64,000 nucleotides of DNA from Pannonibacter indicus (GCF_001418225.1 NZ_LIPT01000007.1:62001-126000), one strand, 5' to 3'; shown: positions 1-9,775, counted from the stretch's first letter. The notes: generated from the letters alone by a model not told the origin. Made by a program: numbers and translations.

Positions 1-2634
1 GGCTGCGGCAGCTTCACCGGCGTCAGCCGTTTCTGCCTCAGTCTCGGTTGCGGTTTTTTCCGCTGCAACTTCCGCTTCCGCCGGGGCGGTTTCGGCCGCG
101 GCAGTATCGGCAGGTGCGGCCTCAACCGTCACGCTGGCCACGGGAGCAACTGCGACCGGGCGCTCGATCTCGCGTTTCTCGTTGCGGTAGCCGAGGGACT
201 TCAGGATTTCCGTGAAGTCGTCACCGGCGCAGCCCAGCAGCGAGGTCATGGCCACGGTGACGGTGAAGCCGCCGCCCTGCGCAATGGCACCGTCGGGCGG
301 GGTGACGCTGGCATCAAGCGGTTTCCAGGCGATCAGCGGGCGGATAAGATCCGCCAGACGCTCCAGAATGTCGACGCGCACGGCGCGCGGGCCGCAGACG
401 CGGAAGCCGACAACCTTGTACAGCGCCTTGTCGATCTGCGGATCGACGGAGATCGAGGTGCGGCCCGAGGCGGACAGCTGCGGCAGCTCCACGAGGCCGG
501 GCATGTCCGGCGTGCCGTGCTTCAGCGCCCAGAGCTGGGCCAGAAGCTGGCTCGGAGCCGGCTTCAGCAGGGCCGGGACATAGATGTTGTAGGCGCCAAA
601 GCGGACACCCAGCTTGCGCAGCGAGGCGCGCATGTCCTGATCGAGCTGGCGCACATCATTGGCCACATCCTGGCGTTCCAGAATGCCGAGCGCCTCATAG
701 ATGCGGTAAGCGATGCCACGGGCAAGGCCTTCCAGCCCTTCGGCGTCCTTCAGGTCGATCAGCGGCTTCAGCAGCGTGCCGACATGGGCTTTCACCCACA
801 GGTCAACGCGGGCCTGCACCCGGTCACGGGCGGGGCCGGTCAGATGCTCGTCGGCCAGCAGCACGAAGCCGGGCACCAGCGCGTCGTCACCGGCGGTGAG
901 ACGGGCGACAGGTTCGCCCTGCCAGCGGATGGTGCCGTCCGTGCTCAGGACGAAATCTTCATTGGGCGCGCGCGACAGCCGGTCGGAACGGGCTTCGATC
1001 TCGCTGGCCAGTGCCTTCTGGGCTGCTGCGCGTACGGCCTTCCCTTCCGGGCTGTCCGCAACCGCATCCGGCGCGAACCGGAACCCTTGCAGGCGGCCGA
1101 TATGCTGGCCCTCCACAAGGACGTCCCCAGTCTGCGTGATTTCCGCTTCCAACATGGCGTTCTCTCTCAAACGTCTCATCAATACGCTTGTCCGCCTGTC
1201 CACGAACCGTTGGGTCAAACGGTCATGCAGGGCGTCCGACAGTCTGTCTTCAATGCCTCTGGTGACACCCTGCCAGTGAACAGGGTCCTTCAGCCATTCG
1301 GCACGGTTTGCCACGAAAGTCCAGGTGCGGATGTGCGCAATCCGGTTCGCAAGAGTGTCGATATCACCATCCACCCTGTCTGCGAAAGCCACTTGACGCT
1401 GAAACCAGTCTTCATCGACCACCCCGTTGCGCACGAGCAACGTGTATAGGTGGATAAGCAGGTCTCCGTGGTTAGCCGGAGCAATCTTGCGATAGTCCGG
1501 CACCTGGCAGACATCCCAGAGCAGCGCCACCCGCGAGGGGGAGGACGCCATGTCGCGGATGCCGTGATCCTTTGCGGCATATTCGAGGGCCTGCGCGTCG
1601 TCGGCGGGTGGTGCGCGCACCAGCCCGTCTTCGCGCGGAGGCAGATCCAGTGTGTCACGCAGGCTGGAAACCGACGTGAAATCGAGCTGCGTGTTGCGCC
1701 ACTGGAAAACTTTCAGTGCATCGAACCGGTGGCTTTCGATCATCTCCACGAGATCATCGGACAAGGGATCGGCACGGCCCGTCACGCCGAAGGAGCCATC
1801 GCGCATGTGGCGCCCGGCGCGCCCGGCGATCTGGCCCATCTCGGCGGGGCTGAGATTGCGGTATTGATAGCCGTCGAACTTGCGGTTCCCGGCAAAAGCG
1901 ATGTGGTCCACATCCAGATTGAGGCCCATGCCGATCGCGTCGGTGGCGATCAGGTAGTCCACGTCGCCGTTCTGGAACAGCTCTACCTGTGCGTTGCGGG
2001 TGCGCGGGCTGAGCGAGCCCAGCACCACCGCCGCGCCGCCGCGCTGACGGCGGATCAGCTCGGCAATCGCATAGACCTCGCTGGAGGAGAAGGCGACGAC
2101 GGCGGAACGGGCCGGCAGGCGCGAAATCTTCTTGGAGCCTGCATAGGTCAGCACCGACATGCGCGGCCGCGTCACCACATTAAGGCCGGGAATGAGCTTT
2201 TCCAGCAGAGGGCGGGCGGTCGCAGAGCCCAGCAGCAGCGTCTCGGAGCGGCCGCGCAGGTTCAGGATGCGGTTGGTGAAGACGTGGCCGCGCTCCATGT
2301 CGGCTGCCAGCTGCACCTCGTCGATGGCGACGAATTCGGTGTTGAGATCAAGCGGCATCGCCTCGACCGTCGAAACCCAGAAGCGCGGTGCCTTGGGGAC
2401 GATCTTCTCTTCGCCCGTGATCAGGGCAACCGAAGCCTCGCCTGCGCGCTCCACCAGACGGCTATAGACCTCGCGCGCCAGCAGGCGCAGCGGCAGGCCG
2501 ATGAGGCCGGAGGGCTGTGCCAGCATCCGCTCGATGGCGAGATGGGTCTTGCCGGTGTTGGTCGGGCCCAGCACCGCCGTAACGGTTCTGGACCGGGCGG
2601 CCGGCGGCAAGGTCATGATCTGGATCGCAGGCAT
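1..2634 (-). CDS. SUV3/MgpS-like DEAD/DEAH-type helicase (partial, 3' end outside window)
   Basis: Read on the minus strand this gives at least 878 codons with no stop before the window edge. Walker A GPTNTGKT lies at residues 23-30, a DEVQ Walker B box near residue 107, and the helicase motif VI QIAGRAGRH near residue 290. This order matches the alphaproteobacterial helicases related to mitochondrial SUV3, ATP-dependent RNA/DNA unwinding enzymes of about 1000 residues. The visible C-terminal end becomes Ala/Glu/Thr/Pro rich and is probably a disordered tail. The ATG at 2634 is the only ATG just upstream of the Walker A motif in this frame; the frame stays open to 2727 but has no clear Shine-Dalgarno. 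Substrate cannot be read from sequence. Confidence 0.85.
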   Translation of the reverse strand, partial: MPAIQIMTLPPAARSRTVTAVLGPTNTGKTHLAIERMLAQPSGLIGLPLRLLAREVYSRLVERAGEASVALITGEEKIVPKAPRFWVSTVEAMPLDLNTEFVAIDEVQLAADMERGHVFTNRILNLRGRSETLLLGSATARPLLEKLIPGLNVVTRPRMSVLTYAGSKKISRLPARSAVVAFSSSEVYAIAELIRRQRGGAAVVLGSLSPRTRNAQVELFQNGDVDYLIATDAIGMGLNLDVDHIAFAGNRKFDGYQYRNLSPAEMGQIAGRAGRHMRDGSFGVTGRADPLSDDLVEMIESHRFDALKVFQWRNTQLDFTSVSSLRDTLDLPPREDGLVRAPPADDAQALEYAAKDHGIRDMASSPSRVALLWDVCQVPDYRKIAPANHGDLLIHLYTLLVRNGVVDEDWFQRQVAFADRVDGDIDTLANRIAHIRTWTFVANRAEWLKDPVHWQGVTRGIEDRLSDALHDRLTQRFVDRRTSVLMRRLRENAMLEAEITQTGDVLVEGQHIGRLQGFRFAPDAVADSPEGKAVRAAAQKALASEIEARSDRLSRAPNEDFVLSTDGTIRWQGEPVARLTAGDDALVPGFVLLADEHLTGPARDRVQARVDLWVKAHVGTLLKPLIDLKDAEGLEGLARGIAYRIYEALGILERQDVANDVRQLDQDMRASLRKLGVRFGAYNIYVPALLKPAPSQLLAQLWALKHGTPDMPGLVELPQLSASGRTSISVDPQIDKALYKVVGFRVCGPRAVRVDILERLADLIRPLIAWKPLDASVTPPDGAIAQGGGFTVTVAMTSLLGCAGDDFTEILKSLGYRNEKREIERPVAVAPVASVTVEAAPADTAAAETAPAEAEVAAEKTATETEAETADAGEAAAA

Positions 2635-2845
2635 CGCGCGGAGTGCTTCGTTCGGCCGGGTGTCTTGGCCCTCACAAATGTCAGGGCATGCGGAAGGCTG
2701 TCTAGCATAGGGTCTTCCCCCTGTCCCTCACGATTTTCGGCCCCGGTTCTAACGCGGCGCCATGGCTGAAACGGGGCAGCGAATCCGGGCAAAGGAACGA
2801 GTCTGGAACAAAGGCTGATCGAATCGCAGACAGGCCGCGAGTCTG

Positions 2846-3180
2846 TTTTTGTTCCCTACGACATGTGGTTTCCGGCAAGGGGTTGGCTACGAAATCCTGA
2901 ATCTGGCCAAGGATTTAAGGTGGGCAGGGGGACGTTTTCCAGAATCGCGTCAAGCGCAGGAAGTCGTGCAGATCAGGTTAACCGGGTCAGCAATTTTCAT
3001 GAGCGCTATCTCAACCTTCAGCACCAAAGCGGAACGGCTCATGCACGAATCGCTGTCCGTTATGCGTTTTTGTTTTGTTCCTACGACAGTTTGTAGTGTT
3101 CAGGCGGCGGGGCCACGAAATAGGGGGAGGGGAACGTAACTGGTTGCTCCTGGCAACCAGTTGAACCGGGTCAAAAATAA
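2846..3180. repeat. degenerate tandem repeat in the helicase-pyc intergenic region
   Basis: The 671 bases between the helicase start and pyc hold no convincing gene. Two diverged units share four blocks in the same order: GTTCC(C)TACGACA at 2851 and 3077, GCYACGAAAT at 2886 and 3112 (both offsets 226), GGGGA(A)CGT near 2928 and 3129, and AACCGGGTCA at 2980 and 3164. The short ORFs that cross it do not resemble proteins I know. Function unknown; it may be a duplicated leader or control region of pyc. Confidence 0.45.
3138..3162 (+). repeat. perfect inverted repeat upstream of pyc
   Basis: Arms AACTGGTTGC and GCAACCAGTT (10 bp, no mismatch) flank a 5-base loop TCCTG, about 145 bases before the pyc start. 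No T-run follows, so it is not a standard terminator. It could be an operator or a hairpin in the pyc leader. Confidence 0.6.
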
Positions 3181-3305
3181 AGAATTATGTCCCATTATGG
3201 GGCGTTTGATTGTTGAGCTGGCGCAGGCGAATAGGTCAAGAGTGTTGGCTCTTTTCTTTGCCCTCATCCCTTTGTATGACTCATGCGCTTTCATATTGGG
3301 GAGGT

Positions 3306-6300
3306 ATGGGCTTGGCCATCCGTAAGATTCTCGTTGCCAACAGATCTGAAATCGCCATCCGCGTGTTCCGTGCCGCGAATGAGCTTGGGCTGAAAACCGT
3401 CGCCATCTTTGCCGAGCAGGACAAACTGGCGCTGCACCGCTTCAAGGCCGACGAGGCCTATCAGGTCGGCAAGGGCCTGGGCCCGATCGAGGCCTATCTG
3501 TCCATCGACGAGATCATCCGGGTTGCCAAACTCTCGGGCGCCGATGCCATCCACCCGGGCTATGGCTTCCTGTCGGAGAGCCCCGAATTTGCTGAGGCCT
3601 GCGCCCAGAATGGCATCATCTTCATCGGCCCGCAGCCCGAGACCATGCGCCGCCTTGGCAATAAGGTGGCAGCGCGCAATCTCGCCATCGAGGCCGGGGT
3701 TCCGGTCATGCCGGCCACCGATCCTCTGCCCGATGACATCGAGGAGATCAAGCGTCAGGCGGATGGGATCGGCTATCCGGTGATGCTCAAGGCCTCCTGG
3801 GGCGGCGGCGGGCGCGGCATGCGCGTCATCCGCGACGAGGCCACGCTGGTGCGCGAAGTGGTCGCTGCCAAGCGCGAGGCCAAGGCCGCCTTCGGCAAGG
3901 ACGAGATCTATCTGGAAAAGCTGGTCGAGCGCGCCCGTCATGTGGAAGTGCAGATCCTGGGCGATTCGCACGGCAATCTGGTGCATCTGTTCGAGCGTGA
4001 CTGCTCCATCCAGCGCCGCCACCAGAAGGTCGTGGAACGTGCGCCCGCGCCGTATCTGTCCGAGGCGCAGCGGCAGGAACTGTGCGGCTATGGCTTGAAA
4101 ATCGGCCAGGCTGTGAACTACTGCGGGGCCGGGACTGTCGAGTTCCTGATGGATTCGGACACAGGCGCCATCTATTTCATCGAAGTGAACCCGCGCGTGC
4201 AGGTGGAGCATACGGTGACCGAGCAGGTGACCGGCATCGACATCGTCAAGGCGCAGATCCGTATCGCAGACGGGGCCGCCATCGGTACCGAGGCGAGCGG
4301 CGTTCCCGTGCAGGACGATGTGCGGCTCAACGGCCATGCGCTGCAGTGCCGCATCACCACCGAAGACCCGGAACAGAACTTCATCCCCGACTATGGCCGC
4401 ATCACTGCCTATCGCGGGGCAACCGGCTTCGGCATCCGTCTCGATGGCGGCACGGCCTATTCGGGCGCGGTGATCACCCGCTTCTACGATCCGCTGCTGG
4501 AAAAGGTGACCGCCTGGGCCCCCAGCGCCGAGGAAGCCTGCAAGCGCATGGAGCGCGCCTTGCGCGAGTTCCGCATCCGCGGCGTGGCGACCAATCTTGT
4601 GTTCCTTGAGAACATCATCGGCCACCCGGACTTCCGCGCCAACAACTACACCACGCGCTTTATCGACAGCACGCCAGAACTGTTTGCGCAGGTGAAGCGT
4701 CAGGACCGCGCCACCAAGCTGCTGACCTACATCGCCGATGTTTCCGTCAACGGCCATCCGGAAACCCGCTCGCGCCCGCGCCCCGGCCGGGAAGCGGCGG
4801 CGCCGGTGGTGCCGGATTTCGGCAGTGTGAAGCCCGATGGCACCCGTCAGCTGCTGGAACGGCTGGGGCCGAAGGGCTTTGCGAACTGGATGAAGGCGCA
4901 GCCGCAGGTGCTGGTGACCGATACCACCATGCGTGATGGCCACCAGTCGCTGCTGGCGACCCGCGTGCGCACCCATGACATTGCCGCCATCACCGATGCC
5001 TATGCCAGCGGTCTGCCGCAGCTTCTGTCGCTGGAATGCTGGGGCGGGGCGACCTTTGACGTGGCCATGCGCTTCCTGACGGAAGATCCGTGGGAGCGCC
5101 TGCGCCTGATCCGCCAGAAGGCGCCGAATATTCTGCTGCAAATGCTGCTGCGCGGCTCCAACGGCGTTGGCTACACCAACTATCCGGACAATGTGGTGCG
5201 CTTCTTCGTGCATCAGGCGGCCCAGAACGGGGTCGATCTGTTCCGCGTGTTCGACTGCCTCAACTGGGTGGAGAACATGCGTGTCTCCATCGACGCGGTG
5301 CTGGAGACGGACAAGCTCTGCGAGGGTGCGCTGTGCTACACGGGCGATCTGCTCGACAGTGCAAGGCCGAAATATGACCTGAAGTACTATGTCAGCCTTG
5401 CCAAGGAGCTGGAGAAGGCCGGCGCGCATATCCTTGCCGTCAAGGATATGGCGGGCCTGCTGAAGCCTGCGGCCGCACGCATCCTGTTCAAGGCGCTGAA
5501 GGAAGAAATCGGCATTCCGATCCACTTCCACACGCATGACACTTCCGGCGTTTCGGCTGCGACGGTGCTGGCTGCTGTGGATGCAGGCGTCGATGCCATT
5601 GATGCAGCGATGGATGCCTTCTCCGGCAACACTTCGCAGCCCTGCCTTGGCTCCATCGTGGAGGCGCTGAAGGGCTTGGACCGGGATCCGGGGCTTTCGG
5701 CAGAGGCCATCCGCCGTATTTCCTTCTACTGGGAAGCGGTGCGCGGCCAGTATGCGGCCTTCGAAAGCGACCTCAAGGGACCGGCCTCCGAAGTCTATCT
5801 GCACGAGATGCCGGGCGGCCAGTTCACCAATCTCAAGGAACAGGCGCGCTCGCTTGGTCTTGAAACCCGCTGGCACGAAGTGGCGCAGGCCTATGCCGAT
5901 GCCAACATGATGTTCGGCGATATCGTCAAGGTCACGCCGTCCTCCAAGGTGGTCGGCGACATGGCGCTGATGATGGTCAGCCAGGGGCTGACGGTGGCCG
6001 ATGTGGTGGACCCCTCAAAGGATGTGGCCTTCCCCGATTCCGTGGTGCAGATGCTGCGCGGCGATCTGGGGCAGCCCCCGGCCGGCTGGCCGCAGGCGCT
6101 GCAGGCCAAGGTGCTGAAGGGCGATACGCCCATCACCGTCCGCCCCGGCTCGCTCCTGAAGCCGGAGGATCTGGAAGCCCGCCGCAAGGAAGCGGCCGAA
6201 AAGACCGGGCTTGAGATCAGCGACATGGATCTGGCGTCCTATCTCATGTACCCGAAGGTCTACACCGACTTTGCCAAGGCGCAGAGCCAGTACGGCCCGA

Positions 6301-6755
6301 CCTCCGTGCTGCCGACGCCGGTCTATTTCTACGGGCTTGAGGTGGGCGAGGAAATTCTCGTCGAGCTGGAACCAGGCAAGACGCTGGTGGTCCGCTGTCA
6401 GGCGATGGGTGAAACGGACGAGCAGGGCGAGAAGAAGGTGTTCTTCGAGCTGAACGGCCAGCCGCGCATCATCAAGGTGCCGGACCGGGCCCATGGCGCG
6501 GCAGGCAATGCCGCCCGCCGCAAGGCCGAGGCCGGCAACGAGGCCCACGTCGGCGCGCCGATGCCGGGCGTCATCTCCAGCGTTGCCATTGCGGCGGGGC
6601 AGGCGGTCAAGGCCGGTGACGTGCTCTTGTCCATCGAAGCCATGAAGATGGAAACCGCGCTTCATGCCGAGCGCGACGGTGTGGTCTCCGAAGTGCTCGT
6701 CACCCCCGGCAGCCAGATCGACGCCAAGGACCTGCTTGTGGTGTTCAAGGCCTGA
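3306..6755 (+). CDS. pyc: pyruvate carboxylase
   Basis: ATP- and biotin-dependent carboxylation of pyruvate to oxaloacetate, the anaplerotic feed of the TCA cycle in the cytoplasm. The 1149-residue single chain has the usual order: biotin carboxylase (from IRKILVANRSEIAIRVF through the ATP-grasp loop GGGGRGMR, about 1-450), carboxyltransferase (about 540-1000, with TTMRDGHQSLLATR and the metal-site HFHTHDTSG), and a C-terminal biotinyl domain with the biotin lysine of EAMKMET at about residue 1114. Length matches the family. I chose the ATG at 3306 because GGGGAGG sits just before it; an upstream in-frame extension to 3210 lacks homology. A strong terminator follows. Confidence 0.97.
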   Translation: MGLAIRKILVANRSEIAIRVFRAANELGLKTVAIFAEQDKLALHRFKADEAYQVGKGLGPIEAYLSIDEIIRVAKLSGADAIHPGYGFLSESPEFAEACAQNGIIFIGPQPETMRRLGNKVAARNLAIEAGVPVMPATDPLPDDIEEIKRQADGIGYPVMLKASWGGGGRGMRVIRDEATLVREVVAAKREAKAAFGKDEIYLEKLVERARHVEVQILGDSHGNLVHLFERDCSIQRRHQKVVERAPAPYLSEAQRQELCGYGLKIGQAVNYCGAGTVEFLMDSDTGAIYFIEVNPRVQVEHTVTEQVTGIDIVKAQIRIADGAAIGTEASGVPVQDDVRLNGHALQCRITTEDPEQNFIPDYGRITAYRGATGFGIRLDGGTAYSGAVITRFYDPLLEKVTAWAPSAEEACKRMERALREFRIRGVATNLVFLENIIGHPDFRANNYTTRFIDSTPELFAQVKRQDRATKLLTYIADVSVNGHPETRSRPRPGREAAAPVVPDFGSVKPDGTRQLLERLGPKGFANWMKAQPQVLVTDTTMRDGHQSLLATRVRTHDIAAITDAYASGLPQLLSLECWGGATFDVAMRFLTEDPWERLRLIRQKAPNILLQMLLRGSNGVGYTNYPDNVVRFFVHQAAQNGVDLFRVFDCLNWVENMRVSIDAVLETDKLCEGALCYTGDLLDSARPKYDLKYYVSLAKELEKAGAHILAVKDMAGLLKPAAARILFKALKEEIGIPIHFHTHDTSGVSAATVLAAVDAGVDAIDAAMDAFSGNTSQPCLGSIVEALKGLDRDPGLSAEAIRRISFYWEAVRGQYAAFESDLKGPASEVYLHEMPGGQFTNLKEQARSLGLETRWHEVAQAYADANMMFGDIVKVTPSSKVVGDMALMMVSQGLTVADVVDPSKDVAFPDSVVQMLRGDLGQPPAGWPQALQAKVLKGDTPITVRPGSLLKPEDLEARRKEAAEKTGLEISDMDLASYLMYPKVYTDFAKAQSQYGPTSVLPTPVYFYGLEVGEEILVELEPGKTLVVRCQAMGETDEQGEKKVFFELNGQPRIIKVPDRAHGAAGNAARRKAEAGNEAHVGAPMPGVISSVAIAAGQAVKAGDVLLSIEAMKMETALHAERDGVVSEVLVTPGSQIDAKDLLVVFKA

Positions 6756-6781
6756 GTGCAACGGCCGGACAGGAAATGCCC

Positions 6782-6808
6782 AAGGGGAGGCTTCGGTCTC
6801 CCCTTTTT
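6782..6808 (+). terminator. intrinsic terminator of pyc
   Basis: AAGGGGAG and CTCCCCTT pair around the loop GCTTCGGT and run into a T-tract, 26 bases after the pyc stop. Confidence 0.9.
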
Positions 6809-6949
6809 GCTTCAACCTGTTCAACCCCGTAAACCGCCCTTGCCAGTCCTCCTATTCCGTGGCATCGCAGGCGTCCCATTCCCTGATGCTGGCCCGTGCC
6901 GCCGCCTTATATGAGGCGGCAGGACACCAGCCCCTTCCGGTGCTCTTCC

Positions 6950-7711
6950 ATGGAACTGTCCTATGAGGTTCTCGGCCTCCTGTTTTTTGCCGCTCTCATG
7001 GCTGGCTGGATCGATGCGATTGCAGGCGGCGGCGGACTGATCACCATCCCCGCGCTGCTGCTGGCGGGCCTGCCGCCCGCAACGGCGCTGGCGACCAACA
7101 AGCTGCAGGGCAGTTCCGGCACGCTGACAGCGGCCACCTATTTCATCAGCCGGGGCATGGTGTCGGTACGGGCAAACATCCTGCCCATGATTGCCATATC
7201 CCTGGGCTCCATTTTCGGCGGCTGGGTGCTGCAGCAGATCAATGCGGAGCTGCTGGTGCTGTTCATTCCGCTCCTGCTGGTGTCGATTGGCCTCTATTTC
7301 CTGTTCTTCGCCAGGAACCTTGATGAAGAGCGGGCGCCGCGCATGAGCGCAGAGCGCTACGCCGTGACCGCTGCGCCTGCCATAGGCTTTTATGATGGTT
7401 TCTTCGGGCCGGGCACCGGGTCTTTCAGCTCCACGTCGCTGGTGCTGCTGCGCGGCATGACCATCCGCGATGCCACCGCGCATGCCAAGCTGTTCAACCT
7501 GACCAGCAATCTGGGCGCGCTGTTCTATTTCATTCTCTTCGGCCAGATCGCCTGGGTGGCGGGCGGTGTCATGGTGCTGGGGCAGATGGCCGGTGCCTAT
7601 CTCGGCGCCCATTTCGCTGTCAGGGGCGGGGCAAGGATCATCCGTCCGGTCACTGTCATCGTATGCTTTGCCATGAGCCTTCGCGTGCTCATCAGCGTCT
7701 GGCCGTGGTGA
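6950..7711 (+). CDS. TauE/SafE family membrane transporter
   Basis: A 253-residue hydrophobic protein of the TauE/SafE (DUF81) family, inner-membrane carriers often linked to export or uptake of sulfite, sulfoacetate or other organic anions. It begins with the family pattern AGWIDAIAGGGGLITIPALL and has repeated hydrophobic segments, with a second conserved motif FYDGFFGPGTGSF near the middle, the start of the second internal repeat. The ATG at 6950 gives the normal N-terminus; the reading frame extends upstream without homology. The gene ends 2 bases from the convergent Fic gene. No neighbouring sulfur genes, so the substrate is open. Confidence 0.85.
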   Translation: MELSYEVLGLLFFAALMAGWIDAIAGGGGLITIPALLLAGLPPATALATNKLQGSSGTLTAATYFISRGMVSVRANILPMIAISLGSIFGGWVLQQINAELLVLFIPLLLVSIGLYFLFFARNLDEERAPRMSAERYAVTAAPAIGFYDGFFGPGTGSFSSTSLVLLRGMTIRDATAHAKLFNLTSNLGALFYFILFGQIAWVAGGVMVLGQMAGAYLGAHFAVRGGARIIRPVTVIVCFAMSLRVLISVWPW

Positions 7712-7713
7712 GG

Positions 7714-8853
7714 TTACTCTCTCACGACCGACAATAGCGGCTCAAAGGCATACAGACCGGGCCGTCTGCCGGCTGGGGCCTCAAGCGTCTTCAACATGCC
7801 AGACTCAACCAGTGCTTTAGTAAACCGCTGGGCTGTGGCAGCCGGTATTCCTGACCGGCTTGTAAAGACATTGTTTCTGAAGACGGGGCGCGAAAACATG
7901 AAATCGAGCGCATTGATGCTCCACTGGGATGACAGTTCTTCGCGAAACTGGAGCTTCATGTCCTCGTAGAGATTTCTGATGTTCTCAGCTGTCTGCAGGT
8001 TTTCGTAGGCCTGACTTGCAAGAGCATCAAGGAAAAATATGACCCAGTCTGTCCAGGCACCAGTCCTGGAGACCTCGCGCATTCTATCGATGTATTCGTC
8101 TCGATGGATTTCAAAGTACCGGCTGATATAGAAATGCGGCGCCGATATCAGCTTGCTCTGCCACAATGTCAGTGTGATCAGCATCCGTCCGATGCGCCCG
8201 TTGCCGTCCTTGAACGGGTGCAGGGCCTCGAATTCAACGTGGGAAACAGCGGTTTTGATCAGTTCTTCATCGTCGGAGGTACTGATGTAGCTGATCAGGT
8301 TGTCGAGGCCATGGGCAAGTTGTTCCGGCGAGGCGGGAACGAACATGACTTTCCTGCGCACCTTGTCGACCAGATAGTTTTGCTCATCCTTGAAATCACC
8401 CGGCGAAAGATGGGCTCCGCGCCCAAAGCCCAGCAGCACTGCGTGGATCGATCTCAGAAGCCACTTCGACAGTGGCGCTCCATCTTCCATGCTCTTCTGG
8501 GCCTGCCGCAGGGCCCGGGCATAAAGGAAGACTTCCATGGTCTCGCCGCGGTACCTTGCATCGTTGCCATCCGCATCTCCTTCCTTGTCGGCTTCGTAGC
8601 GCAGCACTTCATCAAGCGTGCTGACGGTGCCTTCGATTCTGGAGGAGATAACGGCTTCCTTGTTGCGCAAGGGAGCAAGAAGAATCTCGCTGTTGTGCAG
8701 ATTTTTCAGCATCTGATCATAGCGTGCCAAAGCTTCACGTGCTTTGGCGAGCGGCTTCACGATGCGTGAGAAATTGAGCTCTTCGGGTGGAAAGCCGCCA
8801 TAGTGATAGCCCACTGCGTTTTCGAAGGAGAGGCCCGAGGGATGCGGGGTCAT
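7714..8853 (-). CDS. class II Fic domain protein (predicted adenylyltransferase)
   Basis: Fic enzymes transfer AMP, or occasionally other phosphate-linked groups, from a nucleotide to a hydroxyl of a target protein. The 379-residue protein carries the complete active-site motif HPFKDGNGRIGR near residue 215. An N-terminal inhibition motif of the (S/T)xxxE(G/N) type, SSRIEG near residue 70, makes it a class II Fic, normally held inactive by its own helix. The N-terminal part matches the Fic_N domain and the C-terminal part looks like a winged helix. The gene is convergent with the TauE gene. No antitoxin partner lies beside it, in line with self-inhibition. Confidence 0.9.
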   Translation of the reverse strand: MTPHPSGLSFENAVGYHYGGFPPEELNFSRIVKPLAKAREALARYDQMLKNLHNSEILLAPLRNKEAVISSRIEGTVSTLDEVLRYEADKEGDADGNDARYRGETMEVFLYARALRQAQKSMEDGAPLSKWLLRSIHAVLLGFGRGAHLSPGDFKDEQNYLVDKVRRKVMFVPASPEQLAHGLDNLISYISTSDDEELIKTAVSHVEFEALHPFKDGNGRIGRMLITLTLWQSKLISAPHFYISRYFEIHRDEYIDRMREVSRTGAWTDWVIFFLDALASQAYENLQTAENIRNLYEDMKLQFREELSSQWSINALDFMFSRPVFRNNVFTSRSGIPAATAQRFTKALVESGMLKTLEAPAGRRPGLYAFEPLLSVVRE

Positions 8854-8975
8854 TGTGGTCTCTGCTAGCTTTGCCTTGTACCGCGATGGCGGCGCAAGTC
8901 CGGACTGTCAGGAGTATGTTCCGCCCTTCGGGAGTTTGTCTATCAAATCCTTCGCTTTATGCAAGACAATGGTGC

Positions 8976-8999
8976 TTGCCCCTCACCCGTGAGAGGCAA
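8976..8999 (-). repeat. near-perfect inverted repeat downstream of the amidotransferase gene
   Basis: TTGCCCCTCAC and GTGAGAGGCAA form an 11-bp stem with one mismatch and a 2-base centre, 60 bases past the end of the glutamine amidotransferase gene. There is no T-run, so a role as terminator is possible but unproven. Confidence 0.45.
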
Positions 9000-9058
9000 A
9001 GCTATTTGTGTCTCACATGTTGCATTTCTTGCAATTCAATCTTGGCCGTGGTGAGGTT

Positions 9059-9775
9059 TTACCCAGCCCGCCCGATCCAGATGTCGAGGAAGTCGTCCAG
9101 CCATTTGCGCAAGGCCTGGTCGAAGACGTAGCGGCCGGCGAAATGGTCCTGGCGGCCTTGCGCACCGGGCAGGGACATGCGGGGAGCACCCTTGGTGGTC
9201 CAGCGCACCATCATGGCGTGGGTAAGTTCCGGATGGAACTGAATGCCATAGGCGGCCGGGCCGACACGGATGGCCTGATTGGGATAGGTGTCGCCCGATG
9301 CCAGAAGATCGGCCCCGCGCGGCAGGTCGAAGCCTTCCCGGTGCCATTGGTACACCTTGGATGGCCAGTGCATCAGCGATTTGCCGGTTTCTGTAGGGTA
9401 CAGCGGATAATAGCCGATCTCGACCAGATCCTGCGGATGGGCTCCTACCTTACCGCCCAGATGCTTCACCATCATCTGCGCGCCAAGGCAAATGCCAAGA
9501 AAGGGCTTCTGCTCTGCGAGAGGCACGCCGATCCAGTCGATCTCCCGGTGGACGAAGGCTTCCGGATCATTGGCGCTCATCGGCCCGCCGAAGATGACGG
9601 CACCCGCGTGATGCTCCATCGTGTGGGGCAGCGTGTCGCCGAAGCGCGGGCGGCGGATGTCCAGTGCAAAGCCGCGCTTCACCAGTTCCTGCCCCACACG
9701 GCCGGGCGACGAGGTTTCCTGATGCAGGACGATCAGGATGCGCGGCCGGTGCGGGGAAGCAGGATCAGGATTCAT
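9059..9775 (-). CDS. class I glutamine amidotransferase (GMP-synthase-like)
   Basis: Single-domain class I glutamine amidotransferase of about 238 residues, related to the GMP synthase glutaminase domain and to gamma-glutamyl-polyamine hydrolases. The nucleophile elbow GICLGAQMM holds the catalytic Cys and the later FHPEL box holds the catalytic His-Glu pair. The synthetase half is missing, as in the stand-alone YfeJ-type proteins. The ATG at 9775 is preferred; the frame extends 21 bases to a TTG at 9796. Neither start has a good ribosome site. The ammonia acceptor or true substrate is not shown by the context. Confidence 0.85.
   Translation of the reverse strand: MNPDPASPHRPRILIVLHQETSSPGRVGQELVKRGFALDIRRPRFGDTLPHTMEHHAGAVIFGGPMSANDPEAFVHREIDWIGVPLAEQKPFLGICLGAQMMVKHLGGKVGAHPQDLVEIGYYPLYPTETGKSLMHWPSKVYQWHREGFDLPRGADLLASGDTYPNQAIRVGPAAYGIQFHPELTHAMMVRWTTKGAPRMSLPGAQGRQDHFAGRYVFDQALRKWLDDFLDIWIGRAG

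Noticed and set aside
517-2769. Long plus-strand open frames across the helicase gene
   Set aside because: They are antisense shadows of the high-GC helicase frame; the minus-strand reading has Walker A, DEVQ and motif VI.
2849-3139. Small plus-strand ORFs between the helicase and pyc
   Set aside because: Overlapping frames with no ribosome site or family resemblance; they cross the repeat blocks.
3291-5876. 861-codon minus-strand open frame inside pyc
   Set aside because: Antisense to a complete, recognisable pyruvate carboxylase; His/Arg-rich composition and no homology I can see.
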